NCBI GenBank assembly: GCA_904418995.1
Contig: CAJFQF010000008.1
Location: 1 to 64,000, forward strand
Source: Heritagella_A intestinalis
Lineage (GTDB): Bacteria > Bacillota > Clostridia > Oscillospirales > Acutalibacteraceae
DNA length: 64,000 nt
Reading direction: 5' to 3'
The notes beneath the pieces are model-generated. The model did not search any database. It was not told where the DNA came from and saw nothing but the letters and a program-made list of their open reading frames with translations. Of the stretch, positions 59,176 through 64,000 are shown piece by piece. The stretch's first letter is position 1, and each line of letters begins with the position of its first letter. A program made the position numbers and the translations under genes.

Positions 59176-60435
59176 ATGAGTGGAAAACCTGTTTTTTCGG
59201 GAATTGTCTGCGAGCTGAACCCTCTGCACCGGGGACATGCCTATCTTTTGCAGGAAGCCCGGCGCCATTCTGACGCGGTAGTCTGCGTTATGAGCGGCAA
59301 TTGGGTGCAGCGAGGGGAACCCGCTGTCCTTTCAAAATTCGTCCGGGCCCGCATGGCTCTGGCCTGCGGTGCGGATCTGGTAGCAGAGCTGCCCCTTCCC
59401 TGGGCTTGCGCCGGTGCAGAACCCTTTGCCTTTGGGGCGGTTTCCCTGCTGGATAGCCTGGGCTGTATCGGGCAGCTTTGGTTTGGCAGCGAATGTGGGG
59501 ATGCTGAAAGGCTAAACCGGTTGGCCTCCCTGCTGTTGTCTCCTGCATTTTCCAATGCGCTGCGGGATTGCCTTCAAACAGGAAAAAGCTTTGCCGCAGC
59601 CCGGCAACAGGCTGTGACTCAACTGGCCGGTTCAGAAGAGGCCGCGCTGCTGGAATCCGCCAATAATATTCTGGGAATCGAATACTGCAAGGCCCTCCAT
59701 CGTCTGCAAAGCCCTATAACCCCTATGACCGTAAAACGGGTGGGGAGCCCTCACGACAGCCGGCAGGAAGCCACGCCGGACGCTTTCCTTTCGGCATCCC
59801 AGCTTCGGGAACTTTTGCGGGAAGGGCAATCCCTAGAGGGATTGCTGCCACCAGCGGCCTGGCAGATTTTGCAGGAAGAAATCTCTGCTGGGCGGGCTCC
59901 CGGAGATTTTTCCCGGCTGGAAACGGCGGTCATCGCCCGGTTACGCAGCATGAGCAAGGCGGAGTTCGCTGCTCTGCCGGATGTCAGTGAAGGGCTGGAA
60001 AACCGGCTGTATGAGGTTTCCCGCCACGCTTTGACCTTAGAAGCTCTCTATGAGGGAGTAAAATCCAAACGATATAGCCACGCCCGCATCCGGAGGATTG
60101 TGGCTGCTGCTTTCTTGGGGATTCCTCGAAATCTGCCTGCCAAACCTCCGTATTTCCGGGTGCTGGCCATGAATGCAAGAGGCCGGGAGGTTCTGCGCGC
60201 TGCCTCCCAAAAAGCTACCATTCCACTCTTGTCCCGTCCACGGGACTTTCTGCAAGGGCCGGAAGAGCCCCGCTCCCTGTTTGCACTGGAACAACGGGCT
60301 ACCGACCTGTTTGCCCTAACGCTTCCCTCCCCTCCAGCCTGCGGCTGGGACTGCCGGCAGGGAGTGTTGGCTCTTTCCTCCGTTGCCCCTGCTGAAAATG
60401 GAGAAGCCGAAAGAGTATCGAAAGAAAACCGGTAA
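59176..60435 (+). CDS. tmcAL: tRNA(Met) cytidine acetate ligase TmcAL
   Basis: A 419-residue protein of the YlbM/TmcAL nucleotidyltransferase family. The N-terminal HxGH motif is NPLHRGHAYLL (about 15-25); VMSGNWVQRGEPA (about 38-50) and DLVAELPLPWACAGAEPFAFGAV (starting about 67) are family-specific. Using ATP and acetate it makes N4-acetylcytidine at the wobble position of elongator tRNA-Met. It is divergent from acetate kinase, the enzyme that releases acetate, 250 bp away. Confidence 0.92.
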   Translation: MSGKPVFSGIVCELNPLHRGHAYLLQEARRHSDAVVCVMSGNWVQRGEPAVLSKFVRARMALACGADLVAELPLPWACAGAEPFAFGAVSLLDSLGCIGQLWFGSECGDAERLNRLASLLLSPAFSNALRDCLQTGKSFAAARQQAVTQLAGSEEAALLESANNILGIEYCKALHRLQSPITPMTVKRVGSPHDSRQEATPDAFLSASQLRELLREGQSLEGLLPPAAWQILQEEISAGRAPGDFSRLETAVIARLRSMSKAEFAALPDVSEGLENRLYEVSRHALTLEALYEGVKSKRYSHARIRRIVAAAFLGIPRNLPAKPPYFRVLAMNARGREVLRAASQKATIPLLSRPRDFLQGPEEPRSLFALEQRATDLFALTLPSPPACGWDCRQGVLALSSVAPAENGEAERVSKENR

Positions 60436-60462
60436 GTTTTCAATATCTTCGCAAAATTATAC

Positions 60463-60492
60463 TTGATTTTTCTGCTTTCGTTGTCATATGAT
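60463..60492 (+). promoter_or_regulatory. promoter of the mutarotase-like/DUF4317 pair
   Basis: -35 TTGATT (60463-60468), 18-bp spacer, -10 TATGAT (60487-60492). Confidence 0.5.
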
Positions 60493-60546
60493 AGTCGTAC
60501 AGAATTTTTCTGCTCGACATTCCACACAGAAGGGATTTGGATATTT

Positions 60547-61512
60547 ATGGAAATTAAAGAAATCCAGTACGGCAATTATGGGAAATGCCTTTCCATCTCC
60601 AACGGCATTTTACAGGCAGTTGTGACCATTGATGTAGGGCCCCGGATCATTTCCCTCTCCCGTCTGGATGCGCCTTCCCCTTCCAATATCCTTTTTGAGG
60701 ATACCCAGCGGAAATACACCGCAAAAGGGAAGGCCTTTGACCAGCTCTATGGCCCTAACAGCTACTATTACACCTACGGTGGGCACCGTCTCTGGCTTAG
60801 CCCCGAGGATTATTGCCGGACCTATTACCCAGATAACTCTCCGGTCATCTACTCCTTGACAGAAGAGGGGATTTCTTTTTCTGCACCCCAGGAGCACCGG
60901 GCCATTCAAACGGAATTTATGATTTCCATGGGGGAAAACAGCGAGAGCATGATGGTGATTCACACTGGGAAAAATGTCTCAGAGGATATGCAGACTGCTT
61001 CCCTGTGGGCCATTACCCTGCTGCGGGCAGGCGGGTTTGCCATTGTCCCCCAAAATCCCAAGAAGGACGGAAACCTCCTGCTGCCAAACCGGACGATCTC
61101 CCTTTGGAACTACACAGACCTTCATGATCCGCGCCTGTGTTTGGGGAATCGGTATCTCCTGCTGCACCAGCAGGCCGAGGGAGCGGTTTCTCCACAGCTG
61201 AAAATCGGCACAGATTGTCACGAGGGCTGGTGCCTCTATCGCAGTGGAGACCTCCTTTTTGAGAAACGGTATGTCCACGATGTAAACGCCATATATCCAG
61301 ACGGCGGGGCTTCCTTTGAAGGTTTCGTTACCGCAGATTATCTGGCTCTGGAAACTCTGAGCCCCTTGTACCGCATTGCTCCTGGGGACAGCGTCCGGCA
61401 TGTGGAAAACTTCACCCTGGGGTATCGCCCGAATCTCGCGGACCCGGACTTTTCCGATGAAGCCTCCATAGCCCAATGGATTGCGGAAAGCCGTTTACCC
61501 GGATGTGTCTAA
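60547..61512 (+). CDS. galactose mutarotase-fold-like protein of unknown function
   Basis: A 321-residue protein without membrane segments. The alternation of short beta strands, the start MEIKEIQYGNYGKCLSISNG, DVGPRIISLS and the YGGHRLWLSPEDY segment (about 77-89) are like the supersandwich fold of aldose epimerases and DUF4380 proteins. I cannot identify a catalytic set, so a carbohydrate-binding or epimerase role is only a guess. It is followed 34 bp later by a DUF4317 gene and probably shares its transcript. Confidence 0.55.
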   Translation: MEIKEIQYGNYGKCLSISNGILQAVVTIDVGPRIISLSRLDAPSPSNILFEDTQRKYTAKGKAFDQLYGPNSYYYTYGGHRLWLSPEDYCRTYYPDNSPVIYSLTEEGISFSAPQEHRAIQTEFMISMGENSESMMVIHTGKNVSEDMQTASLWAITLLRAGGFAIVPQNPKKDGNLLLPNRTISLWNYTDLHDPRLCLGNRYLLLHQQAEGAVSPQLKIGTDCHEGWCLYRSGDLLFEKRYVHDVNAIYPDGGASFEGFVTADYLALETLSPLYRIAPGDSVRHVENFTLGYRPNLADPDFSDEASIAQWIAESRLPGCV

Positions 61513-61546
61513 CCCCCTGTTTCAACAACCAAGAAAGAAGGCTTTT

Positions 61547-62692
61547 ATGAACGAAAAAGAAGTTTCCGAACTCCGGCGCCGTTTCCGGCAGGACCGGAGC
61601 AATATTACCCATATCCGCGGCTGCTATGTCAATGAAGCCAAAGAGATTGTTTCAGAGTTTGATCAGTCTCTGGGCCTGATGCAGCAAGAGGAATGTGAAA
61701 AATTCCTGGCGCTGTTAAAGCGCACTCTTTCCGGTACTCTGGAAAAAAATCTGCTGGACATATCCTTCACTACCCAGCAGGTAGAGGACAGCGAAGAACA
61801 CCGGCTGTTGATGGCTCTGCGCAATTCTGCCCTAAAGGACGATGAAGCGGTGCATTCCTTTTTTGAGAAGGTTTCCCAAAGCCTCTCTATGGACAGCCAT
61901 TATCTGATTCTGTTGGCCCATGACACCTATGATGTGTATTACCGCTCTAAAGATGGCGACCGCCAAGACGATGCTTCCTCCGAGGTGTACTCCTACATTT
62001 TGTGCAGCATCTGTCCGGTGAAAATGTCCAAGCCCGCGCTGAGCTATTTTATCAGCGAAAACGAGCTGCACAGCCTGACTTCCGACCGTATTGTCACCCC
62101 GCCGGCCTTGGGCTTCCTCTTCCCCGCCTTTGACGACCGGTGCGCCAATCTCTACGATGTCCTGTACTATACCAAAAATCCTGCGGAAACCCACCCGGAG
62201 CTTATTGATGCCGTATTCCGCCAGGAAGCCCCCATGTCGGCAGAAGAGCAAAAGGACACCTTCCGTTCCGTACTGTGCGAGACCCTTTCAGAAGATTGCA
62301 GCCTGGATGTTATCCAGGGGGTACATACCCAACTGCGGGAGAAAATCGAAGAACACAAGGCCAGCAAGACCCCGGAGCCTCTGACGGTATCCCGCAGGGA
62401 AGTGCGGGAAATGCTGGAAACTTGTGGCGTTGCTCCAGAGCATCTCACTGCCTTTGACGAAAAGTACGAGGAAGAGTTCGGCGGTGATACCGATTTGAGC
62501 CCCCGGAATCTCATTGATGTGCGGCAATTTGAGGTGCGCACACCGGATGTCGTGATTAAAGTCAATCCGGATCGCAGTGACCTGATTCAAACCCGCATCA
62601 TTGACGGCGTCAAATACCTCCTAATCCGCGCCGACGGCGGTGTAGAGGTAAACGGCGCCAATATCCATATTTCCAACGAAGACCCTCAATAA
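61547..62692 (+). CDS. DUF4317 family protein
   Basis: A 381-residue soluble protein with the DUF4317 pattern (MNEKEVSELRRRFRQDRSNITHIRGCYVN at the start; ICPVKMSKPALSYF near 155). No function is known for the family, which is common in Clostridia. AAGAAAGAAGG precedes the ATG at 61547; longer in-frame starts overlap the gene upstream. It ends at a strong terminator shared with the convergent NTPase gene. Confidence 0.82.
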   Translation: MNEKEVSELRRRFRQDRSNITHIRGCYVNEAKEIVSEFDQSLGLMQQEECEKFLALLKRTLSGTLEKNLLDISFTTQQVEDSEEHRLLMALRNSALKDDEAVHSFFEKVSQSLSMDSHYLILLAHDTYDVYYRSKDGDRQDDASSEVYSYILCSICPVKMSKPALSYFISENELHSLTSDRIVTPPALGFLFPAFDDRCANLYDVLYYTKNPAETHPELIDAVFRQEAPMSAEEQKDTFRSVLCETLSEDCSLDVIQGVHTQLREKIEEHKASKTPEPLTVSRREVREMLETCGVAPEHLTAFDEKYEEEFGGDTDLSPRNLIDVRQFEVRTPDVVIKVNPDRSDLIQTRIIDGVKYLLIRADGGVEVNGANIHISNEDPQ

Positions 62693-62708
62693 AACTCCTT
62701 ATAAGCAG

Positions 62709-62748
62709 AATTCCCGGTTTGCCAAAAGGCAAAACCGGGAATTTTTTG
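62709..62748. terminator. terminator between the DUF4317 gene and the NTPase gene
   Basis: AATTCCCGGTTTGCC pairs with GGCAAAACCGGGAATT (one extra A) around AAAA, followed by T6 on plus. It separates two convergent genes. Confidence 0.9.
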
Positions 62749-62750
62749 TA

Positions 62751-63743
62751 TTAAGCAAAAAGGGGTTTCTCTATTTCCTGCATCCCTATATCTGCCGCGG
62801 AGTCGTCCCAAGGAATCTTTTTCTCCATGTCCAGCCAGGCTTCCTGCGCCTGAGAGAGGGCCGCTTTCGCCTGCCGGATCTCTTCCTGATAAGCGGCGCG
62901 AATTTCTTTTAACTGGGATGCAAAGGCTTCATCCGTACCCGGCGTCACCGCAGCCTGATACAGGTCCAGTACCCGATCCCCTTCCCGGCTGGGGAAGTGC
63001 TCATGCGGTGCTGTACTGTCAAAGCAGCACCAGCCCAGCCCCCGGATAATCACCATATCGGCGCTGTTAGGGTCAAACGCACAGCGATATTCCTCCGTGT
63101 CCCAGCCTGCTGCATTGGCGGCAGCCCGGAGCTTTTTCAGGAAGGTGGATTTTCCTGTGCCGGGACGTCCTTTGAGAAAGACCCTGCGGGACAATTTTTT
63201 TGTGAGCTCCGGAATTACGTCTACGCTGCCCTGTACGGTAGCGGCTCCCAAAAAGCGCATTTGATTCTTGCCCTGTTCCTGCCCGGAGCGGCCTTCCAGA
63301 AGACGGAAAGCCATTTCCTCTGCCAGACGGTCCAGCGCCCCAAAATTTGTTTCCCGAAGGTAAACTGCCTCCCACTGGTCGTGAATTGGCAAAGCAGCGG
63401 CAAAATGCTTGTGGGCTTCTTCCAACGATTCCCGAACCGGAATGTATTCAGGGTCAAAAGCCATGCCGCTGCAAACAGCGGTATCCCAAGGACGAGCCAG
63501 ATACACCCCAGCAGAACGTTTTGGGAACACTAAGCCTTCTGTACTGCCGTCCATACTGTGCCGAATTACCCAAACCGGCTCTTCCGTTTGGCAGGACAAC
63601 AGCTTTTCCCACAAAACATTGGCAGCCTTTCCAGGCCATCCAGAGAGAATCACACGCTTTTGCAGCTCGCCAAAGCAATCATCAAAAAACGAAACATATC
63701 CCCTGGAACTATGTGTACTTATAAAAAAGGGAATTTGATTCAC
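62751..63743 (-). CDS. PRK06851-like P-loop NTPase
   Basis: A 330-residue protein with a GTG start and AAAGGA upstream. The only intact Walker A, GRPGTGKSTFLKKL, is in the second half (about 192-205). The N-terminal half has LSGWPGKAANVLWEKL (about 33-48), which looks like a decayed first P-loop of the two-ATPase PRK06851 architecture. The C terminus is a charged helix. It has no known function. It lies 56 bp downstream of another minus-strand gene that leaves the window. Confidence 0.68.
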   Translation of the reverse strand: MNQIPFFISTHSSRGYVSFFDDCFGELQKRVILSGWPGKAANVLWEKLLSCQTEEPVWVIRHSMDGSTEGLVFPKRSAGVYLARPWDTAVCSGMAFDPEYIPVRESLEEAHKHFAAALPIHDQWEAVYLRETNFGALDRLAEEMAFRLLEGRSGQEQGKNQMRFLGAATVQGSVDVIPELTKKLSRRVFLKGRPGTGKSTFLKKLRAAANAAGWDTEEYRCAFDPNSADMVIIRGLGWCCFDSTAPHEHFPSREGDRVLDLYQAAVTPGTDEAFASQLKEIRAAYQEEIRQAKAALSQAQEAWLDMEKKIPWDDSAADIGMQEIEKPLFA

Positions 63744-63799
63744 ATGCGGTCACATCCTTTCAAGAAACTTCCCCATATCCTATGCTATCGGCAATGATT

Positions 63800-64000
63800 T
63801 TATTCTCTCAGCAGAAATGGCGCCCAATCCTCTCCCGCATCCTGTTCATGGGCAGCAAAGAAGTGCAGGCGTTCCTGATAACGGCTAATACGCTCCTCTA
63901 CCACCTCACGGCAAGCATCGAGGCCGTAAAGCCGCACCAGTGCCGTCAGCTCGTAAAAGGGCAGCCCCGGCGCGTGGCGTCCCGTGTGTACCGTGGAGCA
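63800..64000 (-). CDS. 3' end of a gene truncated by the window edge, unknown
   Basis: The last 66 codons of a minus-strand gene; stop TAA at 63800-63802. The visible protein is helical and charged, with segments such as FYELTALVRLYGLDACREVVEERI and a tail AGEDWAPFLLRE. The helical end recalls the C-terminal dimerisation helix of PadR-type regulators, but this is weak. It probably precedes the NTPase gene in one transcript. Confidence 0.5.
   Translation of the reverse strand, partial: CSTVHTGRHAPGLPFYELTALVRLYGLDACREVVEERISRYQERLHFFAAHEQDAGEDWAPFLLRE

Overview
The window looks like a chromosomal segment of a spore-forming Bacillota, class Clostridia, most likely order Oscillospirales (Ruminococcaceae/Oscillospiraceae type). 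Evidence for this is the six-cysteine SCIFF peptide with its radical SAM maturase, an IspH-ribosomal protein S1 fusion, MurT/GatD, SpoIIM and CwlD, a tyrosine T-box, a LexA-type SOS box of the Gram-positive form, and strong AGGAGG ribosome binding sites with many TTG/GTG starts. The assignment comes from gene content, not from a database search. No transposase, prophage, CRISPR array or rRNA was seen. Almost all of the window is core genome.

Layout. 1-5.9 kb (mostly minus): initiator tRNA, a large RecQ-like helicase, and murT-gatD (lipid II amidation). 6.1-15.7 kb (plus): an MreB-family actin, ligA, a TetM-like GTPase, a galactokinase-type GHMP kinase, a glycosyltransferase, and an uncharacterised trio (DUF5685 protein, J-domain protein with a cysteine tail, membrane protein). 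15.9-24.2 kb (plus): an RpiR regulator with a BaiN-like flavoprotein, cmk, two PlsC acyltransferases, ispH-rpsA, a DUF1858 protein, trmK and a Nif3-like protein. 24.2-29.9 kb (plus): rqcH, tgt, yajC, a TIGR04086 membrane protein, scfA and scfB. 30.3-39.8 kb (plus): spoIIM, xerD-like, a membrane protein, cwlD, radA, an adaptor-permease pair, a DUF6873 protein and a second Xer recombinase. A 62-residue cysteine protein lies opposite the radA end.

39.9-58.9 kb (minus, apart from one small DUF378 gene): tyrS under a Tyr T-box; a tightly packed nine-gene run yfmF-yfmH-lgt-folD-dxs-tlyA-nadK-argR-recN; the SOS-controlled uvrB-uvrA pair; and ackA. 59.2-64 kb: tmcAL, a mutarotase-fold-like protein and DUF4317 on plus; a PRK06851-type NTPase and a truncated 3' gene end on minus.

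Recurring themes are translation and ribosome quality (tRNA-fMet, TmcAL, Tgt, TrmK, TlyA, RqcH, S1, TyrRS), genome maintenance (LigA, RadA, RecN, UvrAB, two Xer recombinases, a RecQ-like helicase) and envelope/sporulation (MurT/GatD, MreB, Lgt, PlsC, SpoIIM, CwlD). The least explained items are the DUF5685/J-protein/membrane trio, the repeat structures in front of both Xer recombinase genes, the internal translation start in ispH-rpsA, and the structured RNA around scfA.
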